DNA of 64,000 nt from Sthenelais limicola. Lineage: Eukaryota > Annelida > Polychaeta > Phyllodocida > Sigalionidae. Positions 9,600 through 20,743 of this stretch are shown one piece after another (the stretch's first letter is position 1; the number at the start of each line of letters is the position of its first letter). The notes under the pieces are model-generated. The model searched no databases, had not been told where the DNA came from, and saw only the letters and a program-made list of their open reading frames with translations. The DNA lies in contig OW804096.1 of the NCBI GenBank assembly GCA_942159475.1, positions 36,703,744-36,767,743 on the forward strand, in the 5' to 3' direction. The position numbers and the translations under genes are program-made.

Positions 9600-12500
9600 C
9601 TGAAACTCCCTGATGGTGATACACCAAAGGGAGGAGTAAGTCTATTCATAGCCTGTGAACATCCACAACAGGAAATACATTTAGACACCCAACTGCAGGC
9701 TGTTGCTGCTCGTATAACCTTAAATACACCTGTCACACTCTGTTGTCTGTACCTACCACCAGACAAGAGTGTCTCTCAGACAGAACTAACAGGAATAATT
9801 AACCAACTCCCGTCCCCATTCATATTGATGGGTGACTTTAACGCTCACAATACTGTCTGGGGGGACTCAAGGATAGATGGAAATGGGAGAATGATTGAGA
9901 GAATCATTGACCGCAAGTCATTGTGCCTCTTCAACAGGAAGGAAGCAACCTACCATCATCCTGCTTCTGGAACATTCTCCTCCATTGACCTCTCTTTGAG
10001 TGACGCTTCAGTATTTGCTGATTTTGACTGGAAAGTACATCATGACCTTTGTGGTAGTGACCACTTTCCAATCATTATCCAGACTGAACGGAAAAACAAA
10101 GACACCCAGCGTCCACCTAGGTGGAACATAGCAAAGGCTGACTGGGAGGAGTACCAAAAGAAATGCAAACAATCATTTCGTTCATGGCCACTGATAAAGG
10201 AAAGGGAAGAACATCCTGCCGAGTACTTTGCCAATAACCTTAGGGAAATCAGTGCCATGTGCATTGGGAAAACCTCCATCACACAAAAGAGACAAAAATG
10301 CCCCTGGTTCAATGAGCGATGCCAGGAGGCCAGGAGGGAAAGAAGAAAGGCCCTCCGTAAATTCAGGAAGACCATCACACCTGAAAATATGCACAGTTAC
10401 CTCAACACTAGAGCCATCACAAAGCAAACTTTCAAGCAGGCGAGGAGAGAATCATTCCACACCTATGTGGGTTCACTCTCCAAATCCACTCCTATGCGAA
10501 AAGTATTCCAACAGATTCGGAAGCTTAACGGGGACCCTCCACCTACAGTATGTCATCTTCAGGATGGACCTGTAAAGGTGGAGACCCCTAAGGAAATTGC
10601 AGACACCATGGCTGAGCAATTCAGGAAGGTGTCATCTAGTGACAACTGCTCAGACCAGTTCCTGAGTCATAAAACTAAATGTGAGAGACAGAAGCTCAAC
10701 TTTGAATCCCGTAATGAGGAAAGCTACAACAAGCCTTTCACCAAGGATGAGTTGCAGCATGCGCTCTCACAAGCAAAAGACTCCTGCCCTGGACCAGATG
10801 ACATCCATTACCAGATGTTGAAACACTTACCAGAGGAAACCATGCACCTTCTTCTGGAGGTGTACAACGACATCTGGGTCACCGGAAATTATCCACCATC
10901 GTGGTCAGAGGCAATAGTTGTGCCAATTCCTAAACCAGGAAAAAACCCAACGTTGGCCTCTAGCTACCGTCCAATAGCCATGACCAGTTGTATGGCCAAA
11001 ACAATGGAAAGATTGGTGAACAACAGGCTAGTCTACTTTCTTGAATCGAAAGGGCACCTTTCAGTTCACCAATCCGGATTTCGTCGAGGACGCAGCACAA
11101 CAGATCACCTAGTGAGCCTGGAGAGCTGGATCCGAGATGGGTTTGCTAACAAAGAACATGTGGTCAGTGTCTTCTTTGACCTGGAGAAGGCATATGATAC
11201 CACCTGGAGGTATGGGATCATGAGAGACATTCACAAGCTGGGTTTGAGAGGAAGACTGACTGGATTTATTGGAAACTTCCTGACGGATAGATCTTTCCAA
11301 GTCCGCCTAGGGTCAGTCCTCTCCGAAAGTGAAGAGCAGGAAATGGGTGTACCCCAAGGCTGTATCCTCTCAGTGACCCTCTTCAGTGTTAAGATCAACA
11401 GCATCACTAAACAACTTCAACCTAGTGTTGAATGCTGCTTGTATGTGGATGATTTTGTCATCTGCTACAAGGGCACCCACATGCGAACAATTGAACGCAT
11501 ACTACAGCAGACTCTGAAAAGACTAGCTGAGTGGAGCACCAACAACGGCTTCAAATTCTCAGCTGAGAAAACTTGTGTTGTGCATTTCTGCCGAAGGCGA
11601 GGGTGCAAAGAGGAGCCAACACTATATCTCCAAGGAAAAAATTTGGTAGTCCAGGAGGAGGTAAAATTCCTTGGCGTGGTATTTGACAGGATTCTTTCCT
11701 TCAAACCACACATTGAATACCTCCGGAGGAAATGCCAGAAGGCAATGAACCTGCTGAAGGTCCTCAGTCACCCCAACTGGGGTTGTAACAAAGAGACCTT
11801 GCTGACATTGTACAAAATGTATATCCAATCAAGGTTAGACTATGGATCTATGGTGTATGCCTCTGCTCCAAGGTCTTACCTGGACAGACTTAAGCCCATT
11901 CAGAACCAGGGACTGAGACTTTGTCTTGGAGCCTTACGTACAACTCCTGCACCAAGCCTTCATATTGAAGCTGGTATACCACCTCTGGAGTTTCGCCGGG
12001 AAAAGCTCACACTGCAATACACTATACGTGTCAGAGCTAACCCCAAAAATCCAGCCCACAAACTCATATTTGACAACAAGAACACTGTGTATCGGGAGAA
12101 GCCAAATGCCATCAAGCCAATGGCAGTGACAGCAAGGTCTTTATTCCGAGAAGCTGGTGTACCAATGAAAAGAGTAATGACTGAAAAACCACCAGAGACT
12201 CCACCATGGGAACAAAAATTACCCCTGGTTATCCTGGACCTTGACACAAACAAGAAAACTGAGACTCCTGTGCATGTATTTGAAAAACAATACAGTGAAA
12301 TCAGGACACAGTTTGAAAGCCATACAGCCATTTTCACCGATGGTTCCAAAGATGGTAGTCGTGTTGGATTTGCCGTGCATACACCATTTGGGAACTTGAA
12401 GAAGGCTCTCCACAAGGAAAGCAGCATCTACACTGCTGAAGGAAAAGCACTGCTTAAGGCACTTGAATGGGTACAGGTCTCACGGATGAAGAAATTCATC

Positions 12501-13127
12501 ATATTCTCAGACTCGCACCCATGTCTAGAAGCTGTGACCAACCTTTATCCTAAGAACCCAATCATACAAGCAATTCAAGAGACATACACTGAAAACAAAA
12601 GACTGGACAAAGAAGTGGTGTTGTGCTGGGTGCCAAGCCACATTGGAATAGAAGGAAATGAGGCAGCAGACATTGCAGCCAAAAATGCATTGAGGCGCCC
12701 TGTTGGGGCTGACCAAATGCCATACACAGACATTGCACCTGTGGCACAGGCACATGTCAAACGTAGCTGGCAGCGCACATGGAATGGTGTTAACAGTAAC
12801 AAGCTGCGAGCAATCACACCATCAATCACACCAAAATTCAAAGATGATAACTTGACAAGACCCGAACAGGTGATACTGACCCGTCTTCGTACCGGTCACA
12901 CCAAACTGACTCACAGGCACCTTCTAAAAGGTGAAGTGGCTCCTGTATGTCAGACATGCAACACTCAACTGAGTGTAGAGCATCTCTTAATACATTGTCA
13001 GGCAACCAAGAGACACAGAATAAAATTCCTGCAAAATCGCAGGACACTGCAGAGTATTTTCCGGGAATCTGGGAACAAAAATATTCTTGATTTCCTACGG
13101 GAAACCAAATTGTACGACAAAATTTAG
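9600..13127 (+). CDS. Family A ORF2: endonuclease, reverse transcriptase, RNase H, CCHC
   Basis: An open frame of 1,175 codons from the 5' truncation point. It lacks the true start and the first endonuclease motifs. GDFN lies at residue 78 and SDHF at 153 (endonuclease). RT: 'PIPKPGKNP', 'FFDLEKAYDTTW' with catalytic Asp at 527, 'GVPQGCILS', and YVDD at 615-618. RNase H: Asp in 'FTDGSKDG' at 914, Glu in 'YTAEGKALL', Asp in 'FSDSHP', and 'GNEAADIAAK'. The C-terminal knuckle C-x2-C...H-x4-C begins at 1117. It would nick DNA, copy its RNA at the nick and degrade the RNA strand. All visible catalytic residues are kept. Confidence 0.93.
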   Translation: MKLPDGDTPKGGVSLFIACEHPQQEIHLDTQLQAVAARITLNTPVTLCCLYLPPDKSVSQTELTGIINQLPSPFILMGDFNAHNTVWGDSRIDGNGRMIERIIDRKSLCLFNRKEATYHHPASGTFSSIDLSLSDASVFADFDWKVHHDLCGSDHFPIIIQTERKNKDTQRPPRWNIAKADWEEYQKKCKQSFRSWPLIKEREEHPAEYFANNLREISAMCIGKTSITQKRQKCPWFNERCQEARRERRKALRKFRKTITPENMHSYLNTRAITKQTFKQARRESFHTYVGSLSKSTPMRKVFQQIRKLNGDPPPTVCHLQDGPVKVETPKEIADTMAEQFRKVSSSDNCSDQFLSHKTKCERQKLNFESRNEESYNKPFTKDELQHALSQAKDSCPGPDDIHYQMLKHLPEETMHLLLEVYNDIWVTGNYPPSWSEAIVVPIPKPGKNPTLASSYRPIAMTSCMAKTMERLVNNRLVYFLESKGHLSVHQSGFRRGRSTTDHLVSLESWIRDGFANKEHVVSVFFDLEKAYDTTWRYGIMRDIHKLGLRGRLTGFIGNFLTDRSFQVRLGSVLSESEEQEMGVPQGCILSVTLFSVKINSITKQLQPSVECCLYVDDFVICYKGTHMRTIERILQQTLKRLAEWSTNNGFKFSAEKTCVVHFCRRRGCKEEPTLYLQGKNLVVQEEVKFLGVVFDRILSFKPHIEYLRRKCQKAMNLLKVLSHPNWGCNKETLLTLYKMYIQSRLDYGSMVYASAPRSYLDRLKPIQNQGLRLCLGALRTTPAPSLHIEAGIPPLEFRREKLTLQYTIRVRANPKNPAHKLIFDNKNTVYREKPNAIKPMAVTARSLFREAGVPMKRVMTEKPPETPPWEQKLPLVILDLDTNKKTETPVHVFEKQYSEIRTQFESHTAIFTDGSKDGSRVGFAVHTPFGNLKKALHKESSIYTAEGKALLKALEWVQVSRMKKFIIFSDSHPCLEAVTNLYPKNPIIQAIQETYTENKRLDKEVVLCWVPSHIGIEGNEAADIAAKNALRRPVGADQMPYTDIAPVAQAHVKRSWQRTWNGVNSNKLRAITPSITPKFKDDNLTRPEQVILTRLRTGHTKLTHRHLLKGEVAPVCQTCNTQLSVEHLLIHCQATKRHRIKFLQNRRTLQSIFRESGNKNILDFLRETKLYDKI

Positions 13128-13276
13128 GTAACCTAAATGAAGCCTGACTTCGTCAGGCCAAACCCTGTTTCATGAAATAGGGAATTTCACAGAATAAAAT
13201 AATAAAACCACAGTATATCTGCTAACTTTTAATTACTATTAGCGGAGGTGAAACTAACCAAACCAAACCAAACCAA
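13128..13276 (+). other. Family A 3' UTR with three hairpins and (AAACC)n tail
   Basis: Successive stem-loops: TTAGG/CCTAA around the stop codon, GCCTGAC-ttc-GTCAGGC, and CCCTGTTTC/GAAATAGGG. Then an A/T-rich stretch and 'GGAGGTGAAACTAACC' followed by AAACC repeats. Nearly the same in every full 3' end of family A here, so probably the recognition signal for its reverse transcriptase. Confidence 0.7.
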
Positions 13277-13286
13277 ACATTCAAAC

Positions 13287-14899
13287 AGTAATACTCCAAT
13301 ACCAAATTGCAAGATGCACAGGGCAATGCATGAATCTAGAATAAGTTTCGTCCCCCCCATGTGTAAACTAATTGCAACACATGCTTTATATGCTTAGGCC
13401 TATATTGTGGTACAGTTAATTTATCATTAAACATCTTCCAGAAACGACCAGCACAAAAAATAAACTCTTCACTTAAAACAGCAAGCAACCATGTGTAGGC
13501 CTAGTAAACCACGGCAGTCTTAAAACACACTCTAAGAAGATGACATAACAAGTTCAATAACAATTCCACTCGTCTACAAATGTAGGGTGGTTTATATCCA
13601 ACATCCTGACATGTGTAGACCCTTAAAGATGACATATTTAATCAGATAACAAAGTATTAAGAAGTTCTGATCTGATATATTTCTTACCTAAGTTTCTGCA
13701 ATGCGAGGACGTGAAAAGGGTAAAAGAATGCATCAGCCTCCTTCAAAAAGTGTTTCAACGTTAGTTCTCATGATTGACGGCAGAGGGCACGTAGGTTTTA
13801 TTGGGCGTGCGTGGGGCCTGGCGCTTAAACTCTTTTTGCTGCGTGGGGCGCTAAGTACCAACGCATCCCAAGAGATAGGGTTAGGTTAGCGTTGTGGCGA
13901 TAGGTGCGGAGCGCTAAAACAGCCTATTACCTTAGTCATGATCTTGAAGACTTCCATCATATCTCGGAATCTCCTCTTAGCCTCCTGTAGCTAGTGAAGG
14001 TAATCGTTTAGATGCCTCAGCCTATCCTCATAGTTAGAGTGGCACATTTTAAATCGCCGTTTCGTCCTTGACGTGACGTGAGACGTGACCAACCTGCTTT
14101 GAAAGACGTGACTAACCTGCTTAGCTCTGCTGCTATCGGCCAAAACCAAATCATCAAAAACGTTATACCCGATACATCGGTTTAACGCAAATTTAAACAG
14201 AATCCCTAGTGTAGGGTGGGGCAAGATGCACATGCTAAGGGGAAAATGCCATAAGATTTGCTGGAATGGTCTTAATCACATGCCAATTATACAAATCTAA
14301 GGGATTTGTTGCATCAAATGATTGTCATGTCTGAATACGACAGAATATAGTTTTTAGGTCGGTTGTATACAAAACAATATTTTTTTTAAAGTGGGCCCCT
14401 GGCCTGGGGCAAAAAGGCCACTTCACTGGGGCAAATCGCCCAGGGGTGGGCCTTTTACCCCTCGTTCTGAGTTGATATACTGGAAGTGTAACAACTAAGG
14501 ACAAAATGCCCAATCAAGCTGAATTCATCATGAATTATGTTGATCACAGGTCTTTTTTAGCCCCTTTATTTTGTAATAGGCCTACTATTTGCTAATAACT
14601 TGGTTCAGTTTGGAGGGGATGGCAAACCAGCTGTTGATGAACTGTAAGTGTAACTCGCAAGATTTACTGACATAAAAGGGCCAGTCCAACTTCATTTACA
14701 TTCACCCAATAACTATAGGGAAATTAATCAGATTGCCAACAGTGACTTTATTCTGTTTTCAGCATATCAACAACAACAGTTGTAGGACAACTGCAAACAT
14801 TTCAAATGTAAACATGAATTTCATCCGCTGTAAACTTCAACTAGTGCCTACATAGGTCTAACAGTCCATGAGGAGTAAATACCAAGCCGGCTTATTGAT
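13287..14899. other. No gene recognised
   Basis: I see no convincing exon. There is a small imperfect inverted repeat at about 14390-14455 (GGGCCCCTGGCC versus CCCAGGGGTGGGCC) and a short direct repeat with 'gacgtgac' at about 14070-14110. Confidence 0.4.
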
Positions 14900-16301
14900 C
14901 TAGTCAGTGTCTGATTCACAATTTGGACAAATGAAATAATGTGTGCAAGGAGAACAATCCTCATGTGCCCATTTTAGGCATAGTTGGCATTGGACCCACA
15001 TTTCTCCAGGTCTGCTTTAGGTAAAAGGATCAGCACAAATTATGCATGGCCATTCTTCATCTTCACTCTCGTCAGATTCATTTTTTGCCTTGGTTACTTT
15101 CCCCCTTCTTGCATTCTTTTTGATGCATGCTTTTCCTTTTCCTTTTGTTCTATTTGTAGCAGATTTTCCCTTCACCTTTGAGGCAGCTTCCAACTTTTTC
15201 TTGTCCTTCTTTTCTTTTTCTACCGCCTTTGCCACCAATATTCTTTTGAATGGGGATGATGTGACTAGAGTGGCTGATTCTGCTTTTCTTTTCCGAGTCC
15301 TTGCTCTTGTTGACTTGGGCCTTGGTCTAAGCAACTGGATGAGTTCACGAACTGGTTCTGAAAAATAAATCACTTATGTGTAGGAAGAAATAAATCTTTT
15401 TATTCATTTTCTTTTTCAGTTCAAAGGGAGAGGAGGTTGTTTTTGTTCTGTCTAACCTAATTATCATTTCATTTGAAGGTGTGTAAATCAATTGAGAAAA
15501 ACTCAAGAGCAGTATCACATTTAAATCAATATTAAGCAATGTGAAAAATTATTCATACCAGCATTAGTCTCAACAGCCAAGGTGGAGGTTCCAGGTTGAG
15601 CAACAGCTGAAGTCCCAGGAGTCTCAGTGGGAACAAGGGCAGGAGTCTTAGGTGTTGTTGGGGCAGTGACAGCAGAAGCGGCAGTTGTTGTATGGGCAGT
15701 GACCACAGAAGTGACAGTTGTTGTAGGGGCAGCGACGGTAGAAGCAACAGTTGTTGTAGGGGCAGCGATGGTAGAAGCAACAGTTGTTGTAGGGGTAGTG
15801 ACGGTAGAAGCGGCAGGTGTTGTTGGGGCAGTGACGTACAATCCACATGTTCTGAACCCATTTACAGCTTTCTCAGGTGCAGCTGTCTTCAGATATGCTT
15901 TAGTGAATATGCCCACCATTTCATAGAAAGTGATACGCATTCCAAAATGAGCTGTCATCCAGCTATCTACACTGGCATTGTATGCACTTTTCGATAATTT
16001 GAAGTAAGTGAGGTCCAGGGGCTGCATCCTATGAGTGCTGTGTGGCGGCAAAGTGATGATGTGGATTCCTTCCATGCATGGTCTCTTGCAAAGGTAACAG
16101 CAGCCAAAGACTTGTGGCTGTGGTGCCCATCGAAGATGAGGATGCCCTCAGTGTCTTGGGAGCCCTTAGTATACTTCTCAAAGTGTTCTAACCACTTCAT
16201 GAACAATTCGGAATCTGTCCACCCACTTGGGCTTGCATAGCCCACAGATAAAGGGGGAGCATCCCTCATTAACAAATTATCCATGCCTTTTCGTGGGAAA
16301 A
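14900..16301 (-). pseudogene. Pogo-like (DDE_1) transposase with T/A-rich repeat and C-terminal PHD finger, 5' incomplete
   Basis: The minus-strand frame gives 'SGWTDSELFMKWLEHF', 'ILIFDGHHSH' (second catalytic Asp), then after a frameshift near 16075 'PPHSTHRMQPLD' (third Asp) and 'VNGFRTCGLY', typical of DDE_1/jerky-type transposases. A 33-bp unit repeated about six times (15650-15836) encodes Thr/Ala/Val-rich sequence. A 201-bp GT-AG intron (15358-15558) joins in frame to 'EPVRELIQLLRPRPK' and a Lys-rich stretch. The last exon has 'CIICADPF', then TAA, then 'GEMWVQCQLCLKWAHEDC' and 'FICPNC', a PHD finger. The first part of the gene is missing beyond 16301, where the C4 LINE end lies. Frameshift and stop mark it as decayed. 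Confidence 0.8.
15650..15836 (-). repeat. 33-bp coding minisatellite in the transposase
   Basis: About six units of 33 bp, each containing 'gttgttgta' and '(g)tagaagc', encoding an 11-residue T/V/A-rich repeat on the minus strand. Located between the catalytic domain and the basic tail. Confidence 0.85.
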
Positions 16302-16313
16302 GTAATGTCTGAA

Positions 16314-19030
16314 TTATTTTCTATTGTCCAATAATTGGGCTTCAACTGGCAAACCATTCCATAAAGTGGTCAAACTGAATATATACGATCTTTTAAATAT
16401 CTCGTTCTTAGGGTGTGGAACTACTAATTTCTTTCCTTTTGCTAACCCACAAATGTTTATTTTCCTATCATCGGTATTTTCCACTTTCCTCGATCGTAAA
16501 TATGCGAGGTCTAGAATATGCGAACCTCTCCTAGTCTTTAATGAGGGTATATTTAGCTCCTTATGTATTTGTAGTGTACTTGTCATCCTTGGGAGACCAA
16601 GAATTATTTTCAGTGCAGCATTTGAAGAGATTGAATTCTTTTTAAATATTTTGGACTAGAAGACGAATAAAGAATGTCACCATAATCTATGTGTGGAAGG
16701 ATGGTTGTTTTGTAAATAAGGAGTATTTTCTTATCACATACCTTATATAGTTTAGATAGAGCTTTGATTTTTACTCCAATAATATTTATTTTCTTGTCTA
16801 AGAAAGTTTTGTAGTTCAAATTACGATCCAGCTCGACCCCTAGATATTTATAATCTTTGACCGACTCAATAGGTTGACTGTTTATAGAGTAGCTCACCAT
16901 GTTATGAGCATTTGGTTCTGAACATATTGAAACAGTTTTGCATTTTTTAATGTTCAGGGGGATTTTATTCTTCCTGCACCACTCATGAACATTGTCTAAG
17001 TCTTGTTGTAATAGATCAATTGGTCCAGAGTTTAGAGGCCTATCTCCATGTATCACCATATCATCCGCAAAGAGCTGTGCTTTACTAAATTGGATAACTT
17101 CAAGTAGATCGTTTATGTATATGATGAATAGAATCGGCCCTAAAGTGGTGCCTTGAGGTACCCCACATTTCAGTCTCCGGTGAGGATAATACCCCAATCA
17201 ATAATATTCTTTGTTTGCGATTTGATAGATAATCCCTAAACCAACCTCCTGCACCCTCTGAGATCCCATATTTCTTTAGCTTTTTTATAAGATAGTCATG
17301 ATTCACCGTATAAAATGCTTTACGGAAGTCTAAGAAGATTAAATCTGAAATTCTTTTACTATTAATATTTGTGTATACCGTTTGCAATAGGTTATCATGG
17401 GCTTCTGTAATAGATTTGCCCTTCCTGAAGCCATATTGCTCTGGATTTAATAGATCATTTTGCTCGAAATATGCTGAAGGCTGTATTTGGATGCAGCTTT
17501 CCAGAATCTTAGCAGGCAGCGAAATACAGGAGATAGGCCTATAATTACCCGGATTTTTCTTATCACCCTCCTTGTACAATGGTGTAACTGTGGCATCTTT
17601 AAATGCTTGTGGTATTTTCAAGTATTCTATAGTCAAGTTATATAAAAATGCGAATTGATCACTAAGGGCTAGCATGCAAGGTTTTAGTATCTTGGTTGGC
17701 AAATATTCCATTCCAGAAGCTTTATGATTGCCTATCTGGCAAAGAGAGATTTCTATCATTCCTTTAGTAATAGGGATCATGTGAAATTTATCGAAATTTT
17801 TAGGGTTCTCAGCTCTGAAGTACTCTTCATCGCTTTCCTTTGTTTCCAGATTTTTTGCTAAGCTGGGGCCTATATTGACAAAGAAATTATTCACTTCATT
17901 AGCAGCTTCAATTCCTTTTAGAATAGTGCCTTTGATATTTGCTATTTTTAATTCACCTTTTCCACCTCTTGCTTTATCTGGAGAAATCAATGGTTTTAGA
18001 ATACTCCATAGCTTATGTGGATCCCTTCTATTTTCAGATATTTTTTCATTGAGATATTTGTTTTTTGCATCCTTAATAGACAGATTTACCTTGCATCGCA
18101 AGTCCCTAGCTAAGCACCAGTGTGCTTTAGACCCTGTTCGTCTTGCTCTTCTGAACGCTTTATCTCTCTCTTTACTAAGAGAAATGATTTCTTTTCCATA
18201 CCAGATTGGTTTTTCCCATTTTAAATGTTTTTAGTGGACACATCCTATCAACATATGTAATAATGTTTTTATACAGAATATTCCAAGCTTCTTCGACACA
18301 TCTCTTACTATAGAATTTGGTCCAGTCAAGATTACTGAGAATTTCCTTTAGTATTTTTACATCAAGAAATTTAGTATTTCTTGCAGTGAACGTTTCATAT
18401 TCTGTAACATTTCTAACTATCTTAATTTGAATATACACAGGTAGATGGTCACTGACATTAATTTCAAAAGAACCACTACTGTTGACAGTGTTGTTATTTG
18501 TACATATATATGATCGATGGTTGTGGCTGAAGATTTACTAATTCTGGTTTTTGAAGAGATCATTTGATGAAGATTGTGTCCATATAACATGTTTTTAAAC
18601 TTTTCAGCCCCACTTGAGCTACTTTCCTTTATAAGCTTAAAGTCATAATTAAAGTCCCCTAGTATTATTATCTCTTTGGATTCATCCAGGTTTTTTACAA
18701 TATCCTCAATCTTCTCGATAGCTTTTAGTAATCTTCCCTGAGGAGGCCTGTAAACATTTGAAATGATTTTATTCTTCATAAATTTTTTAGATATTTCAAA
18801 TACTTGTACTTCAATATCCTAGTCTGAGAAATTCAGATCATAGTGGACATCATCTAAAATCTCTAGTGAGGAATGAACATACGTTATTAGCCCCCCCCTC
18901 TCCTTTTCTTCTTACGGTCGAACCTTACTACATTATAATCAGAGATTGATACTGTATTTTCATTAGTGTTACTGTTTAGCCATGTCTCCTGGATGGCTAC
19001 AACTGTAGGTTCAGAGTCAGTAAAAAACTG
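16314..19030 (-). pseudogene. C4 ORF2: endonuclease and reverse transcriptase
   Basis: Endonuclease: 'VAIQETWLNSNTNEN' (about 19010), 'RRGG', 'ISNVYRPPQGRLLK', 'IIILGDFNYDF' and 'ATTIDHIYV'. Linker: 'IWYGKEIISLSK' region near 18190. RT: 'YNLTIEYLKIPQAFKDATV', 'NPGNYRPISCISL', 'QYGFRKGKSITEAHDNLL', 'LIFLDFRKAFYTVNHD', then after a frameshift near 17190 'GVPQGTTLGPILFIIYIND' and 'AQLFADDMVIHGD'. Thumb 'YLGVELDRNLNYK', C-terminus 'TTLWNGLPVEAQLL'. Known role: nicking of the target and reverse transcription. Frameshifts near 17190 and 16610 and stops in the endonuclease make it inactive. Confidence 0.8.
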
Positions 19031-19216
19031 TTGTGACAAATCCTTTCTAACCTTATAGTTTCTGAAGAAAACAAGATGAGTCGTAGCCGGGCTCGGAGAA
19101 AGCGCCTGTCACGACAAATCCTATTCTGACTTAGTGGTTCATATTGGTTGGTAAAGGTTAGGGAACAGATTAAGTCTCTATCGGGCTCGGAGAAAGCGCC
19201 TGTTGAGACAAATCCT
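19028..19216 (-). repeat. Tandem repeat in the SGNH-EN spacer of C4
   Basis: A unit of about 94 bp: 'cgggctcggagaaagcgcct' starts at 19088 and 19182, each followed by 'gacaaatcct', with a further 'gacaaatcct' at 19036. C1 also has a duplicated element at the matching place between ORF1 and ORF2. Confidence 0.7.
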
Positions 19217-19960
19217 ACCTATCCTTATGATGAATGTGAATAAATTTAATTTATCTATACAAATTTTGCGATATGAGGTAATTATTAGAATCGCCACTCT
19301 TTCCTTCAGTTGGGGCATCCAGTGACAAGCATCTGCTGCTAGCAAACCATACATGGCTGAATATGTGGGGGTTTTAGTTGTCTTGTGTTTGTGACCAGAT
19401 CTGTTCATATGTATAATATTACCTATGTAGGGGGTGGGCACTCCTTGTGCCCCATTAAAACGCTTCACCGTTTTATTGTAGACAACGACTTGTTTATTAA
19501 GCAGTAGTTGATCTTCTGCCATGGACACCAGCTTATAGGAGGTAAGGAGTTTCTGAAGACTTGGTGATTTAGCTGCCATTTATTGGTTGTATATAATTAG
19601 ATCAACTCCCATGGTGTTACTGAAGATAACCATTGGAGGGGTCATGTTAGTTGGAGACAGTTCACATATCCTAACCTTTGCTGCTGTAATCTTCGTCCAT
19701 GGGAATTCTTCAAGTATCGTTTCGTTGTTGAATCATAATCCAACTTCCTTGGTGGTTTTATCTTTGTAGGTCAGGTTGCATATACCAGATAACGTATATT
19801 AAAAGTGGTCTACTGGTCTTAATAACATTCTTCGCCCTCTCTACTAATTGTGGTGTGTTGGCTCCCCTTGCCACAAATACTTCACTATCAATCAACAGGC
19901 CTGCTTACCTCATGTAAACACCGAGTCCCAAACCTCTGGAATCAACGAGGACTAATAACT
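19178..19960 (-). pseudogene. SGNH hydrolase domain of C4 ORF1
   Basis: Minus-strand reading from about 19960: 'RRELLVLVDSRGLGLG' (block I, DSRG with nucleophile Ser), 'VFVARGANTPQLVERAKN', 'SGICNLTYKDKTTKE' (block III), and near the end 'VPTPYIGNIIHMNRS' and 'DACHW' in place of DGxH. Stops near 19880 and 19730 show decay. It matches the 36872-37990 fragment closely in its last part. Confidence 0.6.
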
Positions 19961-20457
19961 CCCTCCTTGGTAGATTCATAGTAATAGAAGTGCACTTCTC
20001 GAGAATTTTTTTTTTTTTTTGACGATTTTATTTTGACATCTTCTCCAGCGTTGGACGCGAGAACAGGCGTCTTACAAAACGTACAAGGTTTTCGTCCTGC
20101 TGCTGTATACTAAACTACTGAATATTAGAGTTAGATTTACCAAATACAAATACAAGTACAGATACAAATACAGGTGCAAATATAAATACCAATACCAAAT
20201 ACAAATATGAGTACAAATCAATCATGTATATAAATGTTATTATAGGGTGTTACAGATCCGAGGACAATATAGGCGCATATCAGTAGCGCATAAGATCATA
20301 TACTTCACTTTGTGTTTAGAGTGAGTATTACGAGTAATGAGTAATGAGTATCCCTAACACCAGTACAGGTGCAGGGGGTTTATGAGGATATGAGTCTAAT
20401 GGTTTGGGGGAGGTCGGGGGTGGGAGGGGGGGCATGGGGGGAGGGGGAGTGGGTATG

Positions 20458-20560
20458 CTAGTTGACAATGTTTTTGAGCCTATTTTTCAGGGAGGCTTTC
20501 ATTGTTAATTCCTTCACATCATTTGGAAGGCTGTTCCATGTGGTTCCACCCAGATAACCC
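20458..20560 (-). pseudogene. C2 3' remnant of ORF2 (RT C-terminus)
   Basis: Reads 'GGTTWNSLPNDVKELTMKA' and 'LKNRLKNIVN' then stop. This is the usual end of LINE ORF2 proteins (W-N-x-L-P ... L-K). It follows the NADAR frame without interruption ('AIEVLKKSPGYLGG'), which marks the deletion join. Downstream to 20006 is a C-rich 3' UTR on this strand. Confidence 0.65.
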
Positions 20561-20743
20561 GGTGATTTTTTCAATACTTCAATAGCCTCTAAGGGACTAA
20601 CCACACTGTTTAATGCACATGCCAACTTTGGTTGTTCAAGGAAGCACACTTTTTGGTACTGATAAGCATGTTCAGAGGTAGGGAACTCTCTATAATTGGT
20701 CCCGGGTAAGACCATAAAGTGCCTTTCTGTCTCTTTCCTCTTG

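Larger units (their letters stand above)
9600..13276 (+). mobile_element. Family A LINE copy A2, nearly intact, 5' truncated in the endonuclease
   Basis: Flanked by the 10-bp duplication acattcaaac at 9590-9599 and 13277-13286. The longest family A copy here, with one uninterrupted frame through EN, RT, RNase H and the C-terminal zinc knuckle, a 3' UTR with three short hairpins, and an (AAACC)n tail. It is almost identical to A1, A3, A4 and A6, which implies recent transposition. It belongs to the I group (RNase H after RT); Nimb is a plausible clade. Confidence 0.95.
16314..19990 (-). mobile_element. Family C-like LINE copy C4 (SGNH, EN, RT)
   Basis: Reading down from 19990 on the minus strand: an SGNH domain, a spacer with tandem repeats, an endonuclease and an RT ending at 16314. 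Several stops and frameshifts. Its 3' end abuts the truncated pogo transposase; its 5' side is cut by the poly(A) end of C2 at 20006. The RT differs clearly from C1 (FADD rather than YADD), so it is a separate subfamily or clade. Confidence 0.75.

Noticed and set aside
15553..15926. Cys- or Gln-rich repeat proteins in several frames
   Set aside because: They come from reading the 33-bp coding minisatellite of the transposase in the wrong frames.
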